A stretch of 31,783 bases of DNA from Hungateiclostridiaceae bacterium UBA1305 (GTDB lineage: Bacteria; Bacillota; Clostridia; Acetivibrionales; DTU013). This document shows, one piece after another, positions 15,028-23,239 of this stretch. The position numbers and the translations under genes are program-made. The stretch spans positions 1 to 31,783 of the forward strand of contig DBTX01000032.1 of assembly GCA_002307275.1 (NCBI GenBank), in the 5' to 3' direction. Under the pieces are notes generated by a model. It saw only the letters and a program-made list of their open reading frames with translations, was not told the DNA's origin and made no database searches. Position 1 is the stretch's first letter. Each line of letters opens with the position of its first letter.

Positions 15028-15032
15028 TTTTC
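14998..15032 (+). repeat. Perfect 13-bp inverted repeat with trailing T run
   Basis: ATATTCACAAAAC (14998-15010), loop ACTT, GTTTTGTGAATAT (15015-15027), then TTTTT-like tail. It contains the outermost DnaA-like boxes in opposite orientation and could also act as a weak, AT-rich terminator. Confidence 0.6.
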
Positions 15033-15282
15033 AAAATACCGTATAAAGCTTGAATCACTGAATTTTGGCAGATTTGGATGATCAGAAGGTATAATTTGCA
15101 GATAAAGTTGTTATAATTCTAACAGTGCAGGAAGGATTTAATAAACACATGTTGAATACATATATATGCTTTTGAATAAAAACTGTTAAGGAATGTACCA
15201 CTTGGGTAATAATATTTTAGACATAGTCCGTAATCTGTATAGTACTTGTATTACAATACGAAAAGGAAAGGGGCAATGATTT

Positions 15283-15813
15283 ATGAATTTCATAATAAGC
15301 GGTAAAAATTTGGAGGTTTCTGATGGATTAAAGGAAAGGGTAAACAAAAAACTCGGGAAACTTGAGAAGTTTTTCAGCCCACAGACAGAGGCGCATGTGA
15401 CGATGAATGTCCAGAAGAACAGACACATTCTCGAGGTGACAATACCCTCAAACGGTATTACCTTACGCGCTGAGGTTTCCAGTGATGATATGTATACTAG
15501 CATTGACAAGGCTGAGAATATACTTGAAGGTCAGATCAGGAAATATAAGACACGGCTGGAGAAGAGGCTGCATACTCCTGCATTCCAGGCTGAGAACTTC
15601 AATTCCGACACTGCAGTGGAGGAAGAAAAGGAATTCATGGTAGTGAGAACCAAGAGATTCGCTATCAAGCCCATGCCTTTGGAAGAAGCCATATTGCAGA
15701 TGAATCTGCTCGGACATGAGTTCTTTATGTTTTCAAATGCTGAATCAAATGAAGTGAATGTTGTATATAAACGCAAGGATGGAAATTACGGTTTGATTGA
15801 ACCCGAATTTTAG
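15283..15813 (+). CDS. hpf: Ribosome hibernation promoting factor, long form (HPF/RaiA)
   Basis: A 176-residue long-form HPF. Residues 1-100 form the S30AE/YfiA domain (MNFIISGKNLEVSDGLKERV, then SSDDMYTSIDKAENILEGQI) that sits in the 30S decoding and mRNA channel. An acidic linker (about 112-124) leads to the C-terminal dimerisation domain (VVRTKRFAIKPMPLEEAILQ ... LLGHEFFMFSNAES), which pairs two 70S ribosomes into inactive 100S dimers in resting Firmicutes. GGAAAGGGG lies about 9 bases before the ATG. It is followed by its own strong terminator and is monocistronic. A raiA structured RNA is sometimes found near this gene; I saw no convincing copy upstream. Confidence 0.96.
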   Translation: MNFIISGKNLEVSDGLKERVNKKLGKLEKFFSPQTEAHVTMNVQKNRHILEVTIPSNGITLRAEVSSDDMYTSIDKAENILEGQIRKYKTRLEKRLHTPAFQAENFNSDTAVEEEKEFMVVRTKRFAIKPMPLEEAILQMNLLGHEFFMFSNAESNEVNVVYKRKDGNYGLIEPEF

Positions 15814-15853
15814 AAATTTTCCATAGGTTGACATACATAAATCATTCAAACTC

Positions 15854-15888
15854 ACAGCAGTGACGTTTTCAACGTCACTGCTGTTTTT
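15854..15888 (+). terminator. Intrinsic terminator of hpf
   Basis: A perfect 14-bp stem (15854-15867 and 15871-15884, loop TTC) followed by a T run. It lies 40 bases after the hpf stop. Confidence 0.93.
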
Positions 15889-16033
15889 AGATGCAGTACT
15901 GGAGGCAGCCTTGCAGTCCTGCTGTCGTGAATATCAGCAGGTAAAAAATACTAGTAAGAGGGTCGGATTTATGCTAAGGTTGATGTGGAAGAACCTATTT
16001 TGGAAGGTAAAATTGTGAGCTTTTCAAGGAGAA

Positions 16034-16861
16034 ATGATGAAACCCGTATTAAAGAAAATTTATACTGAAAATAATGATTTCCAACATATCGAAGTGATTA
16101 AAAGGAATCGGGAAAAAAGAATAAGGCATGGCGAATTTTTTGTTGAAGGAGTAAAGGCAATAAATTATGCTCGTGAGTACAACTGGAAGATCAACACGCT
16201 GGTATATTCGACAGAAAAGCCGCTATCCCGGTGGGCTGCGGATATCCTTGACAGGTCAGGGGCTGATGTCCATCTTGAGATCCCTTTAAAGCTTATGGAA
16301 AAGCTAAGCGATAAAGATGAGGAATTTTCCGAGATTCTTGCCATTGTATCAATGCCGGCGAATGACCTGTCACGTATAAGAATCGGCTCCAACATGCTTG
16401 TTGTAGTTTTTGACAGACCGTCCAGCCATGGCAATCTGGGCACATTGATCCGTTCCTGTGAGGCATTGAAGGTTGATGGAATAATTGTTACCGGCCATGC
16501 TATCGATATTTTCGATCCGAAAGTGATCAGGGCGAGTATGGGAACGTTTTTTGCCCTGCCGGTCATCAGGCTGGAGTCGCATAAGGAATTGCTGCCGTGG
16601 TTTGATAGAATTAAAATGGAATCCGGCAATTTCCAGATAGTCGGCTCAACTGCAAAAGCAGAATATTCCATAGATGAGGTCAAACTTGCAAGGCCAATGG
16701 CGCTGCTGCTTGGAAATGAGACGAGCGGGTTGAGCAGCAATTATAAAGAGGTATGCGATACACTTGTCAAGATTCCCATGTACGGTAAGATAACCTCATT
16801 CAATGTTTCCTGTGCTGCGTCTATCATTTTGTATGAGATAGACAGACAGCAGAGAGGTTAA
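16034..16861 (+). CDS. TrmH/SpoU family RNA 2'-O-methyltransferase
   Basis: A 275-residue protein of the SPOUT class. The three SpoU motifs are clear: GNLGTLIRSCEALKVDGIIV (about 134-153), ALLLGNETSGLS (about 224-235) and IPMYGKITSFNVSCAASIIL (about 245-264), which together build the trefoil-knot S-adenosylmethionine site. The N-terminal part (VIKRNREKRIRHGEFFVEGV) is the L30e-like substrate-binding domain of TrmH-type rRNA methyltransferases. The target, probably 23S rRNA or tRNA, cannot be read from the sequence. AAGGAG precedes the ATG at 16034 closely; the next codon is also ATG at 16037. It is followed after 4 bases by the cyclase-family gene. Confidence 0.9.
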   Translation: MMKPVLKKIYTENNDFQHIEVIKRNREKRIRHGEFFVEGVKAINYAREYNWKINTLVYSTEKPLSRWAADILDRSGADVHLEIPLKLMEKLSDKDEEFSEILAIVSMPANDLSRIRIGSNMLVVVFDRPSSHGNLGTLIRSCEALKVDGIIVTGHAIDIFDPKVIRASMGTFFALPVIRLESHKELLPWFDRIKMESGNFQIVGSTAKAEYSIDEVKLARPMALLLGNETSGLSSNYKEVCDTLVKIPMYGKITSFNVSCAASIILYEIDRQQRG

Positions 16862-16865
16862 AGTT

Positions 16866-17483
16866 ATGAAATATATTGATCTATCCCAGAAAATAGATAA
16901 TGGAATCCCTGTCTATCCGGGTGATGGAGGCGTTTCACTTGTACAGGTCAAGCGGCTTGCGGAAGACCATTATAATGCATATGCTCTGACGACCGGCTTG
17001 CACGTGGCCACGCATATAGACTGTCCGATGCATTTGCTGGAGAGCTCGATCATGATGGCAGATTACCCTTTGGACAGTTTTGCAGGCAGGGGCTGTCTGA
17101 TTGATGCCAGGGATGGGAAGGACATAGATTATATTGAGGAATACGCTAATAGGATAAAAAAGGGAGATATTGTCCTGATCTTCACGGGAATGGATGCATT
17201 TTATGGAAGCGAAAGGTATTACAGCGGGCATCCTGTTGTAACCGAAAGAATGGCGTGCTTCCTGCTATCCAGGGAGATCAGGATATTGGGGATGGATATG
17301 CCGTCACCTGATCATCCGCCATTCCCCATCCACAAAAGCCTTCTTGGCAAAGGAGTATTTATTTTGGAAAATCTGACCGGTTTGGAAAATCTGCTGAATA
17401 TCAAGGATTTTGAAGTAATTGCAGCACCGCTGAAAATCTGCGCTGAAGCCAGCCTGACCAGAGCTTATGCCAGATGTCTTTAA
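16866..17483 (+). CDS. Cyclase-family metal hydrolase (kynurenine formamidase-like)
   Basis: A 205-residue protein of the cyclase family (PF04199). The metal site H46-x3-H50-x-D52 in LHVATHIDCPMH, with H56, is the signature of bacterial arylformamidases, isatin hydrolases and related enzymes. The DHPPF and later VFILENLTGLENL parts also match. No other tryptophan-catabolism genes are nearby, so kynurenine formamidase activity is only one option; a simple amide or lactone hydrolase is equally possible. It starts 4 bases after the TrmH-family stop, in the same operon, and ends at a double terminator-like repeat. Confidence 0.85.
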   Translation: MKYIDLSQKIDNGIPVYPGDGGVSLVQVKRLAEDHYNAYALTTGLHVATHIDCPMHLLESSIMMADYPLDSFAGRGCLIDARDGKDIDYIEEYANRIKKGDIVLIFTGMDAFYGSERYYSGHPVVTERMACFLLSREIRILGMDMPSPDHPPFPIHKSLLGKGVFILENLTGLENLLNIKDFEVIAAPLKICAEASLTRAYARCL

Positions 17484-17484
17484 G

Positions 17485-17560
17485 CCAAGGGGACGGTTCT
17501 CCTGGTTTTTTGATTCTGGAAACCAAGGGGACGGTTCTCCTGGTTTTTTGATTCTGAAAT
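17485..17560 (+). repeat. Tandem 38-bp repeat of the GGGGACGGTT type, terminator-like
   Basis: Two nearly identical 38-bp units (from 17485 and from 17523), each CCAAGGGGACGGTTCTCCTG followed by GTTTTTTGATTCTG. Each unit can fold CCAAGG with a CTCCTGG arm before a T run, so the pair may act as a double terminator for the cyclase gene. The same core, GGGACGGTT, appears in the hairpin at 7096-7166. Such elements are dispersed in clostridial genomes, as I recall. Confidence 0.8.
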
Positions 17561-17681
17561 TGTTTTTTTCACATTGTTTAGGCACATTCTTCTATTCACT
17601 TGCTGCGCATACTTTGTAGTTGCTGCAGCTGTAGAAAACCCAAATGGACATAATGATAGGCTGATTATTTTCAATTGCGCA

Positions 17682-17735
17682 TTGACAATTATTATCGATA
17701 GTGCTATCTTTAAAATAGTTTATACGTATAAGTGA
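17682..17735 (+). promoter_or_regulatory. Promoter and operator of the LacI-family gene
   Basis: TTGACA (17682-17687), 17 bp, TATCTT (17705-17710). The palindrome TTATACGTATAA (17720-17731) begins just past the expected transcript start, a classic repressor position with the central CG typical of LacI operators. The 17-mer TTTATACGTATAAGTGA at 17719-17735 is repeated exactly at 19099-19115. Confidence 0.75.
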
Positions 17736-17796
17736 ATGATGTTTCATGATTCAAAAATTTATAGGTAAATGCCACAAAGAGCATAGGGATAGCATT

Positions 17797-18804
17797 ATGA
17801 ATGAAAAGAAAAGTATTTCAAGCCGGGATGTGGCGCGTGAAGCTGGTGTGTCCCAGGCTACTGTCTCATATATACTAAATGATGTCAAAAACGTCCGGAT
17901 CAAGCCTGAAACAAGGGCTGCGGTTCTGGAAGCTGTAAAAAAGCTCAATTATCACCCTGATGAGATCGCCAGGGGAATGAAGCTGAAAAAGCCCATGTCC
18001 ATAGGGGTCGTAACCGATCGGAATGTTACAAACTTTTATTTCATGAAGACACTTGAGGGAATCAGGGACGGAACGCAAAAGAATGACTATTCTATCACGC
18101 TGCTGTTTAATAAGCCGGAGGAAATTGCAGAAGCCGATTATATAAGGTATTACAATTCAAACAGACTTGGCGGGATTATATTTGCATTTGCATCGTTAAG
18201 TGATGAGATGGTAGAGTATCTCACAACAAACGGTATTCCTTTCGTAAAGGTCGATCCGGTTCAATCCTCCACAGACATGTGCCAGGTGTGTACAGATCAT
18301 CTTAGCCATATACCGGCGGTCATCAAGCATTTCCTGTCAAGAGGGATGAAAAGGATAGGATATGTCGGTCCCTCACCGCTAAATGAAGAACATGGCAGGT
18401 TTGAAGCCTTTAAAGAGGCTATGGCCGACTCTGGGCTTGCAGTTGATGAAGGCCTTATTGCAACCAGCCCTTTTAACGATGAAGAAATGACTGTTGTAAT
18501 AAAAAAGCTGCTTTCATCAGATAAACGCCCGGATGCGCTGCTTGCAGGTTCGCCGCGCTTTGGTCTGATCTCGTTGAGATGTGCCTTAAGCATGAAGCTG
18601 AAAGTACCAGAGCAGTTAAAAATTGTTACGCTCGGTTCCTCCAACTTTTTTGGTATCGTATATCCATCAATGTCTGCAGTAGAACTCCCATTATATGATA
18701 TGGGCTTTCGTTCCGCAGAGATGCTGTCCGAGAGAATGAAGGGGAATGAAATGCCGAGATCCATTGTTCTGCCTTCAGAACTGGTTATCAGGGATTCCAG
18801 CTGA
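17797..18804 (+). CDS. LacI family transcriptional regulator
   Basis: A 335-residue regulator. The helix-turn-helix and hinge are SSRDVAREAGVSQATVSYIL (about 7-26) through the YHPDEIARGMKLKK hinge helix near residue 60. The rest is a periplasmic-binding-protein-like sensor domain, with IGVVTDRNVTNFYFMKTLEG and, later, VTLGSSNFFGIVYPSMSAVE. Upstream in-frame ATG at 17746 is possible, but the ATG at 17797 has AGGGA about 8 bases before it and begins at the standard family position. It probably represses itself and the ABC exporter downstream through the shared palindrome. The ligand, usually a sugar or nucleoside in this family, is unknown. Confidence 0.9.
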   Translation: MNEKKSISSRDVAREAGVSQATVSYILNDVKNVRIKPETRAAVLEAVKKLNYHPDEIARGMKLKKPMSIGVVTDRNVTNFYFMKTLEGIRDGTQKNDYSITLLFNKPEEIAEADYIRYYNSNRLGGIIFAFASLSDEMVEYLTTNGIPFVKVDPVQSSTDMCQVCTDHLSHIPAVIKHFLSRGMKRIGYVGPSPLNEEHGRFEAFKEAMADSGLAVDEGLIATSPFNDEEMTVVIKKLLSSDKRPDALLAGSPRFGLISLRCALSMKLKVPEQLKIVTLGSSNFFGIVYPSMSAVELPLYDMGFRSAEMLSERMKGNEMPRSIVLPSELVIRDSS

Positions 18805-18972
18805 CACAGGTTTGCATTTAACAGATATGCAATTACAGGATATAGAGGTGGAAATCGAAGTTATATATTTAGCCCAGTGGATATGTTTAGTTTATTGGAA
18901 ATGGAATTGTTATAAATGATCATGAATATCCTTAGGGCGTAAATAACTTGTGTATTGTAACATCTAAATGTT

Positions 18973-19037
18973 TGTCATTTTGAGCGCAGCGAAGAATCCT
19001 GTCAGGCTAAGATCCTTCGCTAACGCTCAGGATGACA
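18973..19037. repeat. Dispersed intergenic inverted repeat (TGTCAT..GCGAAG type)
   Basis: TGTCATTTTGAGCG, CAGCGAAGAATC on the left is mirrored by GATCCTTCGCTAACGCTCAGGATGACA on the right. This is the widespread bacterial intergenic repeat with the consensus TGTCATTCTGAGCG-AGCGAAGAATC known from many genomes. It may form a hairpin in the exporter's leader region; no gene is in the 18805-19124 gap. Confidence 0.85.
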
Positions 19038-19098
19038 GTGTAAGCTGTTTTATAGAAGTTCTAGAGTTTACAGTGTACCAGAATTATTTTGCGATATA

Positions 19099-19115
19099 TT
19101 TATACGTATAAGTGA
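19099..19115 (+). promoter_or_regulatory. LacI-type operator before the ABC exporter operon
   Basis: An exact copy of the 17-mer TTTATACGTATAAGTGA found before the LacI-family gene, containing the palindrome TTATACGTATAA (19100-19111). It ends 9 bases before the start codon at 19125, over the ribosome site region, so binding could block initiation or elongation. I could not place a convincing -35/-10 pair upstream. Confidence 0.75.
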
Positions 19116-19124
19116 GGTTAACTG

Positions 19125-20876
19125 ATGAAGGCCAGACAAATTCTGATCGATTTTATGAAAAACCATGCAATTAGCTACATAGCCGGTATACTAATTCTTT
19201 TCGGCACAACATTTTTAGCCATGCTTATACCCAAGCTGCTTGGGATTATCACCGATGATCTGAACAACAAAGATTCGACTCAGAGCAGCATTGTCCATAA
19301 TGTATTATTGATGATGGCTATTGTAATTGCCGTATTCATTCTTAAATTCCTATGGAGATATTTTCTGATAGGAAACTGCAGATCTATAGAATGCTATCTC
19401 AGGGACCATCTTTTCAAACACATGCAGACCCTTCCCCTCAGCTTCTACAGCAACAGCAGGACAGGAGACCTTGTGGCCTATGCGATAAACGACGTGCAGG
19501 CAGTAAGGATGACCTTTGGATTCGGATCGATTCAAATCCTGGATGGATCCACTCTGGCTATCATATCCATCATATTTATGGTTCAGACCATAAGCCCGGT
19601 TCTCACAATAATGGCGCTTGCACCTGTGCCGATTGCCATATTCATCATGGTAAATGTAGGCAGACACATAAGAGGCAGGTTCAGGAAAGTTCAGGAAGCA
19701 TTCGCATCGATTTCGGAAAAGGTTCAGGAAAATATCTCTGGCATTCGAGTAATCAAGGCCTTTGCGCAGGAAAAGGAGGAGGTCGACAATTTTCTGAAAT
19801 ACAGCCAGCGCAGAGTTGATACACAGATGAGCCTGACAAGGATTTCAGCACTGTTGGGTCCCTGCGCGCAGCTTTGCTTTGGTGTAAGCTTTTTGTTGTT
19901 CATTGTGTATGGCAGTAAGCTTGTTATTGAAGGTACGATTACCCTTGGAGATTATGTTGCATTCAACACATACATGCTTGCTATCATGGGGCCTGTTACA
20001 AATATCAGCCGTATCATCGATGTCTGGCAAAGAGGTCTTGCTTCCTACAGGCGGCTTGCGACCATTTTTGACAGTCCTCCGGCTTCAGGACTCACATCGG
20101 AGGACTGTAGTGTATGTGATATAAAAGGCAGACTTGAAATAAAGAATCTGAACTTTACATATCCAGGAGCAAAGAGGAGGGCATTAAAAAACATCAACCT
20201 TACTCTGGAGCAGGGCAGAACCCTTGGAATAATCGGAAAAACGGGAAGCGGTAAAACTACGCTGATCAATCTTCTGCTCAGGCTTTACGACATTGATAAC
20301 GGGCAGATTTACATTGACGGAACGGATATTAACGACATACCTGTGGATATTCTACGGGAATGTATTGGCTACGTCCCACAGGACAATTTCCTTTTTTCCA
20401 CTACCATCAGACAGAATATTGAGTTTTTCAAAAGCATTTATACGGAGGATGAAATTGAGGAAGCAGCCAGACTTTCAGGAGTATACGACAACATTGCCTC
20501 TTTCCCTGAAGGCTTTGATACGGTTATCGGTGAACGCGGCACGACTCTCTCCGGCGGGCAGAAGCAGAGGATATCCATTGCAAGAGCGATCATCAAAAAC
20601 CCTTCAATACTGATTCTGGATGACAGTCTGTCTGCAGTAGACACGAAAACCGAGGTGGAAATTCTGGGGAATATTAGAAAGCTGTTGGATGACCGGACTG
20701 GCATTATCATATCACATCGAATATCGACGATCATGCAGGCTGACGAAATATTGTTCATGAGCGGCGGAAGAATTGTGGAAAGAGGATCGCATGAGCAGTT
20801 GATGGGATTGAAGGGACTTTATTATGAATTGTATAAGGCACAGAATGTACCTGCTTCAGAGGAGGTGGCTATATGA
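19125..20876 (+). CDS. ABC exporter half-transporter, degenerate-site subunit (YheI/BmrC-like)
   Basis: A 583-residue half-transporter: six membrane helices (about 15-310) and one ATPase domain. Walker A is GKTGSGKTT (from about 371), the signature LSGGQKQR (about 475) is canonical, but the Walker B region reads ILILDDSLSAVD, with Asp where the catalytic Glu normally sits. That Asp is the hallmark of the subunit carrying the degenerate site in heterodimeric exporters such as BmrC/BmrD or TM287/288. The stop codon overlaps the start of the next gene by 4 bp (ATGA). Expected to export drugs, lipids or peptides. The LacI operator upstream suggests ligand-induced expression. Confidence 0.93.
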   Translation: MKARQILIDFMKNHAISYIAGILILFGTTFLAMLIPKLLGIITDDLNNKDSTQSSIVHNVLLMMAIVIAVFILKFLWRYFLIGNCRSIECYLRDHLFKHMQTLPLSFYSNSRTGDLVAYAINDVQAVRMTFGFGSIQILDGSTLAIISIIFMVQTISPVLTIMALAPVPIAIFIMVNVGRHIRGRFRKVQEAFASISEKVQENISGIRVIKAFAQEKEEVDNFLKYSQRRVDTQMSLTRISALLGPCAQLCFGVSFLLFIVYGSKLVIEGTITLGDYVAFNTYMLAIMGPVTNISRIIDVWQRGLASYRRLATIFDSPPASGLTSEDCSVCDIKGRLEIKNLNFTYPGAKRRALKNINLTLEQGRTLGIIGKTGSGKTTLINLLLRLYDIDNGQIYIDGTDINDIPVDILRECIGYVPQDNFLFSTTIRQNIEFFKSIYTEDEIEEAARLSGVYDNIASFPEGFDTVIGERGTTLSGGQKQRISIARAIIKNPSILILDDSLSAVDTKTEVEILGNIRKLLDDRTGIIISHRISTIMQADEILFMSGGRIVERGSHEQLMGLKGLYYELYKAQNVPASEEVAI

Positions 20877-22690
20877 GCGACGGGGTGAATGGCAAAATGA
20901 GCAGCAGTGTTACACGTGACGAATTTACGATAGAAAAGAAGAAATTTCAATTCTTCAGGCTACTGTCTTATTTCAAGCCTTATATGCTGATTGTCCTGCT
21001 GAGCCTTTTCCTGGCGGTTCTTGTCAACGGAGCGGTGTTGGCAAAGCCCTACATTATCAAGCAGGTAATCGACGGTTATATTGTGAAGGACGATTATAAC
21101 TTCAAGGTCATGTTCCTTATGGGAGTATTATATCTTCTTGCAGTTCTGCTTAGTGTGGGCTGCGGTTACCTGCAGACTTATCTGCTGACCTATGTGGGGC
21201 AGAAGATTATGTATAACATACGAAACAGCCTGTTTGAGCATATCCAGAATATGTCGATGACCTTTTTTGACAAAAACTCTTCGGGCAGGATATTAACAAG
21301 GGTCACAAACGACGTTGAGGCATTGAATGACTTGTTTTCGGGCGTTATGGTGGATATCTTCAAGAATATCATCATGATCATCGGTATCATAGTCGTCATG
21401 TTCGCACTGGATACTGAAATGGCACTGGCGAGTATTAGCTGCATACCAGTCATTGCAGGCATCATGATCATTTACCGGATGGCAGCCCGTAAGAACTTCA
21501 TCAGGATGAAGGGAATGCTGGCGAAGATAAACGGGTTTCTGGCTGAAAACATTTCGGGAATGAAGCTGGTACAGGTTTTTCACCGTGAAAAAGAGAAATA
21601 TAAGGAACTGACGGATCTGGACGGAGAATTCTTCAAATGCAGCCTCAGGGAGGTCATATTGAACAGTTTTAGCAGGCCTCTCGTTGACATCATAAATAAT
21701 GCAACGATTGCGGCTGTCATCCTGTTCTGCATGGGCAGACTTTTACACGGGAATCTTGAAATCGGTGTGCTGTTTGCGTTTATAACTTATATAAAACAGT
21801 TTTTTGATCCAATCAGTGATCTGTCTGAAAAATATACAACCATCCAATCTGCAATCATATCATCAGAGAGGGTTTTTGAAATACTTGATACCGTGAATGT
21901 CCAGGAGGATATGGATAATGGAATCCAGACGGGCAAGCTGAAGGGTGAGATTGAATTCATTCATGTCTGGTTTGCATATAATGACGAGGATTGGGTGTTG
22001 AAGGATGTCAGTTTCAAAATTATGCCGGGTGAGGTCGCCGCGTTCGTAGGCGCCACGGGTTCGGGCAAATCTACTATAATCAGCCTGATGGCACGTTTCT
22101 ATGATATACAAAAGGGGCAGATATTAATTGATGGCACCGATATCAGAGAATACAACCTGAAAGAGCTCAGAAGGCAAATATCGGTGGTGTTGCAGGAGGT
22201 TTTCCTATTTGCAGGCGATATCAGGTCGAATATTCGACTGAATAATAAAGAAATCTCGGACCAGGATATTGAATATGCAGCTCAATATGTAAAGGCAGAT
22301 GGGTTTATCCAGTCGTTGCCCAAGAGTTACAGCGAGGAGGTCAAGGAAAGAGGTTGCACCTTCTCGGCAGGGCAAAAGCAATTGTTATCCTTTGCGAGGG
22401 CTGTCGCGTTCCAACCCTCAATTCTGGTGCTGGATGAAGCAACTGCGAGTATAGACACGGAAACCGAAATGGCGATTCAGGAGGCCATGACGAAGATATC
22501 GAGCGGCAGGACCTCCATAATCATAGCTCACAGGCTTTCGACCATAAGGAATGCGGATAAGATCATGGTAATTCACAAGGGCAGGCTCAGGGAGAGCGGA
22601 GATCATAACCAGCTTATGCAATTAGGCGGCTTATACAGCAGGCTTTACAGGATTCAGCTGGAGAAGTCCGCTGTTGTTTCAGCAGGATAA
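20873..22690 (+). CDS. ABC exporter half-transporter, catalytic-site subunit (YheH/BmrD-like)
   Basis: A 605-residue half-transporter with an N-terminal cytoplasmic extension, six membrane helices and an ATPase domain. Walker A is GATGSGKST (about 393), the signature is altered to FSAGQKQLLSFARA, and Walker B is ILVLDEATASID with the catalytic Glu (near 522). The canonical Glu here and the changed signature fit the partner of the upstream subunit, so the two form one heterodimer with one active and one degenerate ATP site. It overlaps the upstream gene by 4 bp. No terminator hairpin is apparent, and the converging GerMN gene starts its stop 40 bases after. Confidence 0.93.
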   Translation: MSDGVNGKMSSSVTRDEFTIEKKKFQFFRLLSYFKPYMLIVLLSLFLAVLVNGAVLAKPYIIKQVIDGYIVKDDYNFKVMFLMGVLYLLAVLLSVGCGYLQTYLLTYVGQKIMYNIRNSLFEHIQNMSMTFFDKNSSGRILTRVTNDVEALNDLFSGVMVDIFKNIIMIIGIIVVMFALDTEMALASISCIPVIAGIMIIYRMAARKNFIRMKGMLAKINGFLAENISGMKLVQVFHREKEKYKELTDLDGEFFKCSLREVILNSFSRPLVDIINNATIAAVILFCMGRLLHGNLEIGVLFAFITYIKQFFDPISDLSEKYTTIQSAIISSERVFEILDTVNVQEDMDNGIQTGKLKGEIEFIHVWFAYNDEDWVLKDVSFKIMPGEVAAFVGATGSGKSTIISLMARFYDIQKGQILIDGTDIREYNLKELRRQISVVLQEVFLFAGDIRSNIRLNNKEISDQDIEYAAQYVKADGFIQSLPKSYSEEVKERGCTFSAGQKQLLSFARAVAFQPSILVLDEATASIDTETEMAIQEAMTKISSGRTSIIIAHRLSTIRNADKIMVIHKGRLRESGDHNQLMQLGGLYSRLYRIQLEKSAVVSAG

Positions 22691-22730
22691 CCTGATTAGT
22701 TTTATGGACAATTTTATCCAGGGGTGGAGC

Positions 22731-23105
22731 CTACTGATACTGTACAATACCTTCAGTCTTTACATTAAAGGCTTCACCCGGCCTCATCAGGATATGTCCT
22801 GATTCGTAGGGCTTTCCTTCAATTGTGATAATGACCTTGCTTTTTAGATAATAATCACCGAAGGTGCTTGTAATACTGTTAAGCAGCATGCCTTCAAATG
22901 AGATGCCTGCATTCATCTCCTTTATAAAATCGGAGGATAAATCAACTGTTACTGTACCTTTGTCTTCATCTACTTTGATACCCAGCACTTTCGTGTTTTT
23001 TGTAAAAGTTTTTGCCAATCCGCCCACATCAGGGATGATCTTTAGCTCTTTCTGAAACTTGAATTTCATATCCTCGTTTGTCTTTATCTCCACATCACGC
23101 TCCAT
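22731..23105 (-). CDS. GerMN-domain protein, short form
   Basis: A 125-residue protein that is essentially one GerMN domain: VDEDKGTVTVDLSSDFIKEM then EGMLLNSITSTFGDYYLKSK and VIITIEGKPYESGHILM. GerMN is found in sporulation and germination proteins (GerM, usually with a lipoprotein signal and often two copies). Here no signal peptide or second domain is present, an in-frame stop lies 24 bases upstream of the ATG, and no ribosome site is visible. The gene could be a truncated remnant or start further in at residue 13 (ATG after ACGAGG). Confidence 0.7.
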   Translation of the reverse strand: MERDVEIKTNEDMKFKFQKELKIIPDVGGLAKTFTKNTKVLGIKVDEDKGTVTVDLSSDFIKEMNAGISFEGMLLNSITSTFGDYYLKSKVIITIEGKPYESGHILMRPGEAFNVKTEGIVQYQ

Positions 23106-23239
23106 ATAAACAATACATACATTACTTTACATGATCAGAACTTTACGAAATCAAAGCACTACGCGATTAAATTCAGTATGGTTTATTGACGAAAATGGCT
23201 GCTGATTGTTCCAACGGAGGATTTCATTCAGGACAGGAG

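Noticed and set aside
14920..15032. Chromosomal oriC
   Set aside because: The DnaA boxes fit, but no dnaA, dnaN, recF, gyrB, rpmH or gidAB gene is in 31 kb, and no clear AT-rich unwinding element with DnaA-trio repeats is seen. Kept as a DnaA-box cluster; oriC at a non-standard place is not fully excluded.
15040..15282. raiA-motif RNA upstream of hpf
   Set aside because: That RNA is known near this gene in some Clostridia, but I could not find nested stems or conserved blocks here.
17485..17560. CRISPR or mobile insertion sequence
   Set aside because: Only two adjacent units without spacers, and no transposase; terminator-like repeat.
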